Positions 41,790 through 50,029 of a stretch of DNA of 64,000 nucleotides are shown here, one piece after another. The notes below the pieces were generated by a model. That model was not told where the DNA came from, made no database searches, and was given only the letters and a program-made list of their open reading frames with translations. Position 1 is the stretch's first letter. Each line of letters begins with the position of its first letter. The DNA comes from Xanthomonas codiaei. Its GTDB lineage: Bacteria; Pseudomonadota; Gammaproteobacteria; Xanthomonadales; Xanthomonadaceae. The stretch is from positions 124,001 through 188,000 of the forward strand of contig NZ_MDEC01000002.1 of NCBI RefSeq assembly GCF_002939785.1, in the 5' to 3' direction. The translations under genes and the position numbers were made by a program.

Positions 41790-43801
41790 CGTGCCGTCTT
41801 CGCTGCAGCATTGGCGGTGCCGCCACCGGCGGAGGCGGTGGCCGTTGCAGTGGCGGACACGGTCTTGCCGGCCCCATCGATGCGGAAGGTGTGCACCATG
41901 CCGCCCAGCGGGATCTTGTCGAAACCGGCGCCAAAGGCCAGCCCGGCCGCACCCAGCGCGCCGTACGGATCGGACGGATCCAGACCTGCGGTGACCGGCA
42001 GGCCAATCCAGCCGCCGATTCCGGAGAACACCGCAATGTACTGGTGTCCGTTGGCCTTGTAGGCGATCGGGTTGCCGATGATGCCGGACGGCAGCTTCAT
42101 CTCCCACAGCTTCTTGCCGGTGTCCTTGTCCACCGCACGGAACCAGCCATCCAGGGTGCCGTAGAACACCAGCCCGCCATCGGTGACCAGGGTGCCGCTC
42201 CACACCGGGAACTTCTCCTTGATCTCCCACTTGGACTTGCCTTCCACCACGTCGAAGGCCTTGACGATGCCTAACGCGCCGGGCTCGTTCGGCTTCATCA
42301 TCACATTGGCGAACACATATGGCAGGCCCATCATGGTGTTGCCGCGTTCCTGCGGCTCCAGCTCCATGTGCCAGTTATTGGTGCCGCAGAAGAACACGGC
42401 CGAATTGGCCGGATCCACCGAACACGGCTGTTGATCCTTGCCGCCCATCGCCGACGGAAACGCCTGCACTTTCTTGCCGCGTTCCAGCGGCGAATGCGCA
42501 GCCACCTTCACCGGCCGGCCGGTCTTCATGTCGATGCGTTCGGCCCAGTTGGCCGGCACGAATTTATGCGCGCGCAGCAGCGTGCCATCGCGACGATCGA
42601 GCACATAGGCAAAGCCGTTGCGGTCGAACTGCACCACCGACGGGACCTGCTTGCCGTCGATGGTCAGGTCCACCAGGATCGGCTCGTTGATGCCGTCGTA
42701 GTCCCACTGGTCGAACGGGGTCTTCTGGTAGCCCCATACCGCTTCGCCGGTATCGATCTTGCGCGCGAACAGCGTCATCGACCACTTGTTGTCGTGTTCA
42801 CCGTTATTGCATTCCTCCTGCGTGGTCTTGCCGCAGCGATACGACGGGCTCCACAGGCCAGGATTGCCGGTGCCGTAGTAGACCAGCTTCAACTTGGGGT
42901 CGTAGCTGTACCAGCCCCAGGCCGCACCGCCGCCGCGCTTCCATTCGTCGTTGGGGAAGGTCTTCACCCCGAGATCGCCGAGCTGGCCGTATTGCGGATT
43001 GGCCTTGTTGAAATCCGGCCCCAGGCAGATCGCCTTGTCGGTACCGGCCGCGTCGCAGGACCAGGCCTGCTTGCCGTCGGCCAGGTTGTAGGCGGCCACG
43101 CGCCCGAGTACGCCGAACTCGTTGCCGCTGATGCCGGCCACCACCTTGCCGTCGGCGATGATCGGGGCCATGGTGATGGTTTCGCCCTTGTCCGGGTGCG
43201 CGAGTTTCTGCTTCCACGCTTCCTTGCCGGTCTTGGCATCGAGTGCGATCACATCGCCGCTGAGGCTGCCGAACACCAGCTTGCCATCGGCATACGAAGC
43301 GCCGCGGTTGACCGTGTCGCAGCACGCCACCGCCACCGAACGCTCGTCCTGTTGCGGGGTGTATTTCCACAACACCTTGCCGCCGTCTTCCTGCGCGGCC
43401 AGGTCGATGGCGAACACGTTGTTGGGATACGCGCTGACCATGTACATGATGTTGCCGATCACCAGCGGCTGACCTTCGTGACCGCGGGTGGCATCGGTCT
43501 TCATTTCCCACGACATCTTCAGGTTCTTGACGTTGTCGCGATTGATCTCGGCCAGCGGGCTGTGCCGGGTGAGCGCGAAATCGCGACCGACGCCGCCCCA
43601 GTTATCCGCATTGCTGGCATTGGCGGCGAATTCGCTGTCGGTATCCACCACGGCAGCGGCCGGCGCCGCCGCCGGGGCTGCTGCAGGTGCCGGCGCGGCG
43701 GTTTCGGCCGGCGTGTCCTTCTTGCAACCGGATAACACGGCGCTCAGCGCGAGCATCAGCAGCGCGCCGCTACGAACGCTGCGACAGGAAGATTGGTGCA
43801 T
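41786..43801 (-). CDS. PQQ-dependent alcohol dehydrogenase, lanthanide-type active site, lipoprotein
   Basis: A 671-residue quinoprotein with the eight-bladed propeller of the methanol/ethanol dehydrogenase family. It begins with a lipobox (AVLSGC, Cys26) and an Ala/Pro linker, unlike typical soluble periplasmic XoxF or MxaF. Active-site residues are visible: adjacent Cys160-Cys161 (vicinal disulfide under PQQ), Glu228 (GNEFG), Asn313 (TGNPG) and Asp367 in QWDYDG. Asp369, two residues on, is the extra Asp that marks lanthanide-dependent enzymes (XoxF, ExaF/PedH); calcium enzymes have Ala, Ser or Thr there. Two additional Cys (RCGKTTQEEC) sit in the insert before the catalytic loop. It heads the six-gene operon behind a sigma-54 promoter. 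Substrate is probably a small primary alcohol. Confidence 0.93.
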   Translation of the reverse strand: MHQSSCRSVRSGALLMLALSAVLSGCKKDTPAETAAPAPAAAPAAAPAAAVVDTDSEFAANASNADNWGGVGRDFALTRHSPLAEINRDNVKNLKMSWEMKTDATRGHEGQPLVIGNIMYMVSAYPNNVFAIDLAAQEDGGKVLWKYTPQQDERSVAVACCDTVNRGASYADGKLVFGSLSGDVIALDAKTGKEAWKQKLAHPDKGETITMAPIIADGKVVAGISGNEFGVLGRVAAYNLADGKQAWSCDAAGTDKAICLGPDFNKANPQYGQLGDLGVKTFPNDEWKRGGGAAWGWYSYDPKLKLVYYGTGNPGLWSPSYRCGKTTQEECNNGEHDNKWSMTLFARKIDTGEAVWGYQKTPFDQWDYDGINEPILVDLTIDGKQVPSVVQFDRNGFAYVLDRRDGTLLRAHKFVPANWAERIDMKTGRPVKVAAHSPLERGKKVQAFPSAMGGKDQQPCSVDPANSAVFFCGTNNWHMELEPQERGNTMMGLPYVFANVMMKPNEPGALGIVKAFDVVEGKSKWEIKEKFPVWSGTLVTDGGLVFYGTLDGWFRAVDKDTGKKLWEMKLPSGIIGNPIAYKANGHQYIAVFSGIGGWIGLPVTAGLDPSDPYGALGAAGLAFGAGFDKIPLGGMVHTFRIDGAGKTVSATATATASAGGGTANAAAKTAR

Positions 43802-43899
43802 TGCGTCTACCCCTCTCGGTGGAAGTCCAATCGAACGAAGAGCCACTGGCGTTTGATGCACGCGACGACGGCGCAAACGGGTGGGTGCGGCAAAGACGC

Positions 43900-43916
43900 A
43901 GCACAGCGCGTGCCAG
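43900..43916 (-). promoter_or_regulatory. sigma-54 (-24/-12) promoter of the PQQ dehydrogenase operon
   Basis: Minus-strand sequence CTGGCACGCGCTGTGCT matches the consensus YTGGCACGN4TTGCW at all but one position. GG and GC are correctly spaced. Predicted transcription start is near 43889, about 88 bases before the dehydrogenase start codon. The activator gene at 32625-34595 encodes a sigma-54 enhancer-binding protein. Confidence 0.7.
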
Positions 43917-43982
43917 CGCACTGTTGCGGCGCAGCACCCTGATGGAGAAAGGAGTTGTGAGCATGGCGCCGGCACGGCGCGA

Positions 43983-44008
43983 AAAGTGTCACGCATTCGG
44001 CACACTTT
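43983..44008 (-). promoter_or_regulatory. candidate upstream activator site (inverted repeat)
   Basis: AAAGTGT and ACACTTT, a perfect 7-bp inverted repeat with a 12-base spacer, centred about 80 bases upstream of the -24 element. This is the distance and form expected for binding of a Fis-type enhancer-binding protein. Confidence 0.45.
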
Positions 44009-44485
44009 GCGCCTTACGTGCTGTCGCGCTGGTGGAGCACTGCGCACGCCTGCGTGTGGAGATACGGCACAGCTGCGCGTGGCCACGCAGGTCATGCCGA
44101 CTGTGCTGGAGAACGTGGGAACGCCTTGCTTGCCTCCGCCCGCCGGGAGGCGGCGCCCGATGAAGGATGCGAGCGGGCACCGCACTGTTGGAGCCACCGC
44201 GCGACCCATCGATGCTGCACGCGCCGTGCAGCGTCTTTGCGCGATGTACTGAGAATATGCCGACAGTCCCCGGGCCGTACCCTCACCCCAACCCCTCTCC
44301 CGCGGGGAGAGGGGCTTCAAACACGGCACCGACGATTTACTTCTCCCACCGGGACATTGAGAGCGGCTGACGACATGTAGCGAGCGGTCGTCAGGTGGGG
44401 GCGGACGGCGTGCTCAGCACCGGAGTATCCGCGTGGTACATGCCGCACCGAGCAGCGGCCTCGCAGTAGCGTTGTCAGCTGCCCC

Positions 44486-45115
44486 TCAATGACCGGCACT
44501 GGCCTGCCAGTGGTGTAACAGTTCAACACAATCGCGCAAGCGCCAATCGGCCAGGCCCGGCCAGGGGTCGCCGGGGGTATTGACCAGCACGGTGCCTGCG
44601 CCGGCGGCGCGGCCACAGGCCAGGTCGTTGTGGTGGTCGCCGACCATCAGTAACGCTGTGGCATTCACTTCCCAGCGCCGCTGGAAATACTGCAGGCCGT
44701 CGGGCGCGGGCTTGGGCGCGGCCTCGTCGCGGCCGACGATGTCGTCCCATGCGAAGACATCGCCCAGGCCGATCGTCTCCAGCGTCACCTGTGCCAGCAC
44801 ACGCGCATTACGGGTCAGCAGGCCGAGCCGGCAGCCATCGGCCTGCAGTGCGCGCACCAATGCCGGCGCGCCCGGCGCAGGTTGCGCGGCCTCGGCCAGC
44901 GCGCGTTCGTGTTCCAGCAACCAGGCGTGCTTGGCCTGTGCCTGATCGGCAGGCAATGCAGCCAGGTGATGCAGGATGTCGTGTTCCGGCGGGATCTCCA
45001 GCGCGCGCCGGATCAGCGCGAAATCGTGCGCCGGCAGCGTGAGCGTACCGTCCATGTCGAACACCCAATGCCGGTAGGCGGACAGCGGCAGGCGTGCGGC
45101 GATCGCGCCGTCCAT
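44486..45115 (-). CDS. HAD-superfamily hydrolase
   Basis: A 209-residue haloacid dehalogenase-like phosphatase. Motif I is HWVFDMDGTLTLP (nucleophile and acid/base Asp), motif II LGLLTRNAR, motif III Lys in DEAAPKPAPDGLQYF and motif IV MVGDHHNDLACGRAAG. The cap is small and helical (HDFALIRRALEIPPEHDILH), as in phosphoglycolate or pyrophosphatase-like members. Substrate is unknown. The start MDGAIAARL lies four bases after the stop of the lipoprotein gene upstream, so they form a short operon. Confidence 0.9.
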   Translation of the reverse strand: MDGAIAARLPLSAYRHWVFDMDGTLTLPAHDFALIRRALEIPPEHDILHHLAALPADQAQAKHAWLLEHERALAEAAQPAPGAPALVRALQADGCRLGLLTRNARVLAQVTLETIGLGDVFAWDDIVGRDEAAPKPAPDGLQYFQRRWEVNATALLMVGDHHNDLACGRAAGAGTVLVNTPGDPWPGLADWRLRDCVELLHHWQASAGH

Positions 45116-45119
45116 GCGC

Positions 45120-45839
45120 TTATTTCCAGCCCGGCATTTGCGTGGTATCCAGGCCACCGACCTCGAACTCGGCCGTGCGCGTTCCGCCGGCCTTGACCGG
45201 GAAGGCGATGCTGATGCGCTTGGCATTACGCACCACTTTCCACAGCGCCTTGTCGTCGTCGATGAACATGGCGATCGCTTCATCGGTGTCCGGGCGGTGG
45301 GCGGCCATCGCGCGCGGTGCGCCACCATCGGCGGCGACCTGCACCTTGCAGCCGCCGTAGCAATTGAAGTCGCCGGCCTTGAGCACGAGATAGCTGTGGC
45401 GCTTCCACTGCGGGTGATCGCGGAACACCAGGCTCACCGGCTTGGGCCCGCTGCCGTCCACATCCACGCGCTGCTTGGCATCGATCATCGCCGAGCGCTG
45501 TGTGCCGCCCTTGGCCGGTACCTGCGAGTACTGCCAGAGCGCCTGCATGCAACGCAGTTCGCGCGCCTGCTCGCCCTTGGCCTTGATGTCGGCATAGCCG
45601 GGTTCGATGCGCGTGGCGGCCGCGGTGCCGGCATAGCCTTCGAGCAGGGCCGCACCGTGGGCGCGCGCCATGTCCCAGTTCTGCGCCTTGACCGCTTCGT
45701 CGTATTGCTTGGCGAGCGCATCGGCCTTGGTTTCCTTGGCCTGCGCCTGCGCGGTTTCCTGCGCCTTGCGTTGCGCCTCGCGGTCGGTGCAGGCGCTCAG
45801 GGCCGCAACGCACAAGGCCGCGCTCAGCAGATACTTCAT
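45120..45839 (-). CDS. lipoprotein of unknown function
   Basis: A 239-residue lipoprotein (VAALSAC, Cys17). Residues about 18-60 are a charged, Ala/Gln/Lys-rich helix likely to be a coiled coil (REAQRKAQETAQAQAKETKA). The remainder (VDVDGSGPKPVSLVFRDHPQ, GDFNCYGGCKVQVAADGGAP, DEAIAMFIDDDKALWKVVRN, RISIAFPVKAGGTRTAEFEV) looks like a compact beta-rich domain with one Cys pair. I do not recognise the family. It is translationally close to the HAD hydrolase gene. Confidence 0.75.
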   Translation of the reverse strand: MKYLLSAALCVAALSACTDREAQRKAQETAQAQAKETKADALAKQYDEAVKAQNWDMARAHGAALLEGYAGTAAATRIEPGYADIKAKGEQARELRCMQALWQYSQVPAKGGTQRSAMIDAKQRVDVDGSGPKPVSLVFRDHPQWKRHSYLVLKAGDFNCYGGCKVQVAADGGAPRAMAAHRPDTDEAIAMFIDDDKALWKVVRNAKRISIAFPVKAGGTRTAEFEVGGLDTTQMPGWK

Positions 45840-46071
45840 CGTCGACTCCGGAAGGCATGAAAGGCAGCGGCAACGATACCAGCCTGCCCGCGACAGCCGC
45901 GATCAGACTGCGGCACAGCGTAGGAGCGCACCCGGGCGCGATGGAGCATTCCCGGTAACGCCACGTCGCGCCCGGGTGCGCTCCTGCAACGGCGATTGCA
46001 GGGCGCGGTGCCGCCTGCACGATGCAGCAAGGAAAGCGGCGGGAGGGCGTCTGCAACGCCCTCCCCTACCA

Positions 46072-48027
46072 TTACGGCTGCGGCTGTGCCGGCGCCGCCG
46101 CCTTGGCCTTGGCGATCATCTCGGTCACCGAGGCGGTGGTGATCGGGTGATAGCCGGGCTTAGCCTTCTCGAAGGCCTGTTCGGCAAACGCGATACCGTC
46201 CGGGGTCTTCAACAGTTCGGCATAGATCGGCAGCACCAGCTTGCGCCGGCCCACGCGCTCGATGAACTCGCCGGCAGCCGGGCGTGCGTCGGTGTAGCCG
46301 CTGCGGATCGCCAGCGGATACCAGCGCATGGCGATCTCGCCGTTCGGGGTACCGGTGAAGTGATACGCATCGTCCAGCTGCTTGAGCTGCTCGGGCTTGA
46401 GCGTGGCGCCCATGCCGCTGAGGAAATGCACCCACTCCTGCGTGCCCCACTCGCCGGTGACCTGCTTGCTGGGCAGCGTGCCGCTGCCGCTCCAGGCGAT
46501 GCGCGCGGTGTCCACGATGGAGAAACTGCGCGAGCGCGCCTTGGCCGCAAACGCCGGGATGCCCGGCTGGTTCAACCACGCATCCACTTCGGCAGCGGTC
46601 ACCGCGGTGGGGTTCTTGGCCAGCAGGTTCTTTTTCAGGTAATCGACGAACTGGTCGGTGGTGGCGCTCTGGAAGGCGTGGTCGTCGAACCAGCCGCGCA
46701 GGAACGGGTCGAATACCTCGCGGCCGAAACGCTGCTCCAGGAACTGCAGGAACCAGGCGCCCTTGACGTACGCCACCTGGCTCAGGGCTTCGTCCGGATC
46801 GCGCTGCGCCAGCGGCGGCAGTGCCAGGGCCTGGTCGGCCGGCGCCATCTCCTTCACTTCGGCCAGCAGATCGCCCTGGTCGATCTCGCGCTCCATCTCG
46901 GCCATCTCGGCGCCGTACAGCGCCTCGGTGATGCGGCCCTGCACGTAGGTGGTGAAGCCTTCGTTGAGCCAGATGTCCTTCCAGCTGGCGTTGGTCACCA
47001 GGTTGCCGGACCAGCTATGCGCCAGCTCGTGGGCGACCAGCGACACCAACGACTTGTCGCCGACGATCACGGTGGGCGTGGCGAAGGTCAGGCGCGGGTT
47101 CTCCATGCCACCGAACGGGAACGACGGCGGCAGCACCAGCATGTCGTAACGGCCCCAGCGATACGGGCCATAGAGTTTTTCGGCGGCACCGATCATCTTC
47201 TCGGTGTCTTCGAACTCCTTGGCGGCCTTGTCGGCCATCGCCGGCTCGGCCCACACGCCCGAGCGCGCGGAGATCGGCTTGAACACCACATCGCCGGCGG
47301 CGATGGCCAGCAGATAGGACGGGATCGGCTCGGGCATCTTGAAGCTGTAGTCGCCGTCGCGCGCGGCCTTGGGGTCGTTGTCGGCGCTCATCAGCACCAT
47401 CACGTCCGGGCGCGAGGTCACATGCGCGCTGTAGGTGAAGCGCACGCTCGGGGTGTCCTGCAGCGGCACCCAGCTGCGCGCGTGGATGGCCTGCGACTGG
47501 CTGAACATGAAGGGCAACTGCTTGCCCTCGGTCATCGACGGCTCCAGCCACTGCAGGCCCGAGGCGGTGGGTGCGGTGTGATAGGTGATCACGACCTTGG
47601 CGGGCTGGTTCGGCGTCTCGATGGTGAGCTTGCTGCCGAAGGTCTTGTCGGCCGGCGCCAGCGCGAACTGCAGCGGCGCCAGGCCGCCCTTGCCGTCGTC
47701 GGCCTGCACCTGGGCGATGCTCAGCTCGCGCGTGTCCAGCACCAGCTGCTTGGCGGCCTTGTCCTTCCATTCCAGCGTATAGGTGGCGGTGCCACCGATC
47801 TGCTTGCTGTCGAAATCCAGCTTCAGGTCCAGCGCCAGATCCTTGATGACCACCAGCTGCGGCTGGGCGTAGGAGCTTTCGTCGTGGTTGCGGGCGTCTG
47901 CTTTCACGGAGGCCTTGGCAGTGGCGGCCGGCGCGGCAGCGGTGGACGCCGGCGGCGTGGAGTCATTGGAACAGCCGGCCAACGCAATGGACACGGCCAG
48001 GGACAGCGACAGGAACGGGAAGCGCAT
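46072..48027 (-). CDS. M1-family aminopeptidase (leukotriene A4 hydrolase-like), lipoprotein
   Basis: A 651-residue metallopeptidase with lipobox SIALAGC just after the N-terminus (MRFPFLSLSLAVS). The N-terminal beta domain leads to FPFGGMENPRLTF (exopeptidase GxMEN motif) and the zinc site HELAHSWSGNLVTNASWKDI followed by WLNEGFTTY (HExxH..E). A helical C-terminal domain matches leukotriene A4 hydrolase-type members. It probably trims peptides in the periplasm. Starting at MANSL (48057) would add ten residues before the signal peptide; MRFPF gives a normal lipoprotein leader. Confidence 0.93.
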   Translation of the reverse strand: MRFPFLSLSLAVSIALAGCSNDSTPPASTAAAPAATAKASVKADARNHDESSYAQPQLVVIKDLALDLKLDFDSKQIGGTATYTLEWKDKAAKQLVLDTRELSIAQVQADDGKGGLAPLQFALAPADKTFGSKLTIETPNQPAKVVITYHTAPTASGLQWLEPSMTEGKQLPFMFSQSQAIHARSWVPLQDTPSVRFTYSAHVTSRPDVMVLMSADNDPKAARDGDYSFKMPEPIPSYLLAIAAGDVVFKPISARSGVWAEPAMADKAAKEFEDTEKMIGAAEKLYGPYRWGRYDMLVLPPSFPFGGMENPRLTFATPTVIVGDKSLVSLVAHELAHSWSGNLVTNASWKDIWLNEGFTTYVQGRITEALYGAEMAEMEREIDQGDLLAEVKEMAPADQALALPPLAQRDPDEALSQVAYVKGAWFLQFLEQRFGREVFDPFLRGWFDDHAFQSATTDQFVDYLKKNLLAKNPTAVTAAEVDAWLNQPGIPAFAAKARSRSFSIVDTARIAWSGSGTLPSKQVTGEWGTQEWVHFLSGMGATLKPEQLKQLDDAYHFTGTPNGEIAMRWYPLAIRSGYTDARPAAGEFIERVGRRKLVLPIYAELLKTPDGIAFAEQAFEKAKPGYHPITTASVTEMIAKAKAAAPAQPQP

Positions 48028-48166
48028 CGACGGCACCGCAGCGAGAGAATTGGCCATTTTAGCGCCCCAGGCCATGACCTGCCCGTGCCGCCGCGCGCGG
48101 GCGTGCCGCCGGTGGCCGCCGACAGCTAGCGCCTGCTGACAGTGCGCGCTGGCGCAGCGCCGGCGG

Positions 48167-49057
48167 TCATGTCACCGGATGATCGCGCGGGGTGTCATGC
48201 CCATCGCGCACCAGGCGCCGGCCACCGGAGAACTTGGCGCGGTACATCGCCGCATCCGCACGCCGGTACAGCTCGGTGGCATCCACATCCGCTGCGTATA
48301 CCGCGCTGCCGGCACTCAGGTGCAGCGGCGCTTCCTCGCCGTCTTCGCGCTCGAGCATGGACAGCCATTGATTGAGCTTGAGCGTGGCCTCGTCCTCGCC
48401 AGCGTGCACGCCGATCAGGAATTCGTCACCGCCCCACCGACCGATCCAGTCCTGCGCGCCCAGCCAGCCATAGGCCGATTCCACCAGCCGCACCAGCACG
48501 CGGTCGCCGGCCAGATGCCCGAAGCGGTCGTTGATCTGCTTGAGGTTGTCCATGTCCAGCACGAACAGCACGAACGGCCAGCCCCCGCGCTGCGCGGCAG
48601 CCACCGAATCGCGCATCGCCTGTTCGCAGCCGCGGCGGTTCAGCGCCTCGGTGAGCGGGTCCAGCAGCGCGTGCTTCTTGAGATCGCGCATGCCGGCATC
48701 GATGCCGCGCAGGCTGCGGTTGATTCCGCGCAACAGCCGGCCCAGTTCGTCATCGCCATGCTCGGGCAGGCTGGGCAGGCGCTGGTCGGCGTAATAGGTA
48801 TCCAGCGCGTCGGCGGCGATACGCAGTGGCGCCAGCAGCCGGTACAGGGCCGAGAGCGTCAGGGCGGTGCCGGCCAGCGTCGCCAGCAGCGCCACGACGA
48901 TCACCGACCACAGCAGGTGTCCGCCCAACTCGCTTTGCGAGGCCAGCCACGCAATCAGCAACAGCAGCGGCAGATGGATGCCGACAAAGGTCACCGCCAG
49001 CAGCTTGGCGCTGAAGGAGCGGGGAAACACGCGCGAGAGCCCGGCGTACAAGCGCAT
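48167..49057 (-). CDS. membrane-bound diguanylate cyclase (GGDEF)
   Basis: A 296-residue protein with two N-terminal membrane segments (about 15-37 and 43-65: LLAVTFVGIHLPLLLLIAWL and LLWSVIVVALLATLAGTALT). A HAMP-like linker (DELGRLLRGINRSLRGID) and a GGDEF domain follow (LDPLTEALNRRGCEQAM, MDNLKQINDRFGHLAGD, GRWGGDEFLIGV). The active-site GGDEF is intact, so it should make cyclic di-GMP. No RxxD inhibitory site is apparent five residues upstream. Start 49057 follows GGAGAG at good spacing; no EAL domain is present. Confidence 0.92.
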   Translation of the reverse strand: MRLYAGLSRVFPRSFSAKLLAVTFVGIHLPLLLLIAWLASQSELGGHLLWSVIVVALLATLAGTALTLSALYRLLAPLRIAADALDTYYADQRLPSLPEHGDDELGRLLRGINRSLRGIDAGMRDLKKHALLDPLTEALNRRGCEQAMRDSVAAAQRGGWPFVLFVLDMDNLKQINDRFGHLAGDRVLVRLVESAYGWLGAQDWIGRWGGDEFLIGVHAGEDEATLKLNQWLSMLEREDGEEAPLHLSAGSAVYAADVDATELYRRADAAMYRAKFSGGRRLVRDGHDTPRDHPVT

Positions 49058-49238
49058 CCAACTCTCCGGCAAGGGGGTGCCTAGTGTCGCCGACCGCTGG
49101 TGGAGCCAACGCGACGGAAGTCGCAGAACCTGGCGGTGCGCACGCCGATGCAAACAGCAACCGGCGCAAAGCGAACCCGAGCACCCGGGCTGGCATGCAG
49201 CACGCAATGCGCGGCATGCCAGCCCCGGAGGCGCGAGG

Positions 49239-50000
49239 TCAGATCTTGTAGCCGGAGTGGATCGCCACGATGCCGCCGGTGAGGTTCTTGTAGTGGCAGC
49301 GTGCGAATCCGGCCTCGCCCATCATGCCCTTGAGCGACTCCTGCGGCGGATGCTTGCGGATGCTTTCGGCCAGGTACTGGTAGCTGTCGGCATCGCGCGC
49401 GAACAGCTGACCCAGCCTGGGCAGGATCTTGAACGAATGGAAATCGTAGATCGGCTTGAACCACTCGGCGGTGACTTCGGAAAATTCCAGCACGCGCGCC
49501 TGCCCGCCCACCTTCAGCACGCGGTACATCTCGCGCAGCGCGGCATCCTTGTCGGTGACGTTGCGCAGACCGAAGGAAATCGTGACCAGGTCGAAACTCT
49601 GGTCCGGGAACGGCAGCGCTTCGGCATTGCATTGCACGTAGTCGAAGCCGGCCACCAGCCCACGGTTGGTCAGCCGGTCGCGGCCCACCGAGAGCATGCC
49701 GGCATTGATGTCGCCCAGCACCACCGCACCTTCATCGCCCACACGCTCTTTCAGCAGCACGGCGATGTCGCCGGTTCCGCCGGCCAGGTCCAGCACCCGG
49801 TCGCCCGGCTTCACCTGCGCGGTGGCCACGAAGTAGCGTTTCCAGGCGCGATGCACGCCCAGGCTCATCAGGTCGTTCATCAGGTCGTAATTGCGCGCGA
49901 CCGAGGTGAACACTTCGCCGACCAGCTTCTGCTTGTCCTTGGCAGCGACATCGCGAAAGCCGAAATGGGTGGTACCGGAGGTATAGGGGGATTCGCTCAT
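49239..50000 (-). CDS. ubiE: ubiquinone biosynthesis C-methyltransferase UbiE
   Basis: A 253-residue class I methyltransferase. Motif I is [15 protein letters not shown], and the UbiE signatures [18 protein letters not shown] and [20 protein letters not shown] are present, as is [14 protein letters not shown] near the end. It C-methylates the ubiquinone precursor ring in the cytoplasm. Start 50000 (MSESPYTSG) matches the family; it is 29 bases from the divergent efflux gene. Confidence 0.97.
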   Translation of the reverse strand: MSESPYTSGTTHFGFRDVAAKDKQKLVGEVFTSVARNYDLMNDLMSLGVHRAWKRYFVATAQVKPGDRVLDLAGGTGDIAVLLKERVGDEGAVVLGDINAGMLSVGRDRLTNRGLVAGFDYVQCNAEALPFPDQSFDLVTISFGLRNVTDKDAALREMYRVLKVGGQARVLEFSEVTAEWFKPIYDFHSFKILPRLGQLFARDADSYQYLAESIRKHPPQESLKGMMGEAGFARCHYKNLTGGIVAIHSGYKI

Positions 50001-50029
50001 GGGGGGATTATCGCACTGCTGACACCACC

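Larger units (their letters stand above)
43802..44485. other. control region of the PQQ operon plus a palindromic repeat
   Basis: 684 bases without a credible gene. It contains the sigma-54 promoter (43900-43916), the inverted repeat (43983-44008), a CTCACCCCAACCCCTCTCCC / GGGAGAGGGG repeat at 44281-44317 that likely acts as a transcript end, and about 165 bases after the HAD-gene stop in which I see nothing. Confidence 0.6.
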
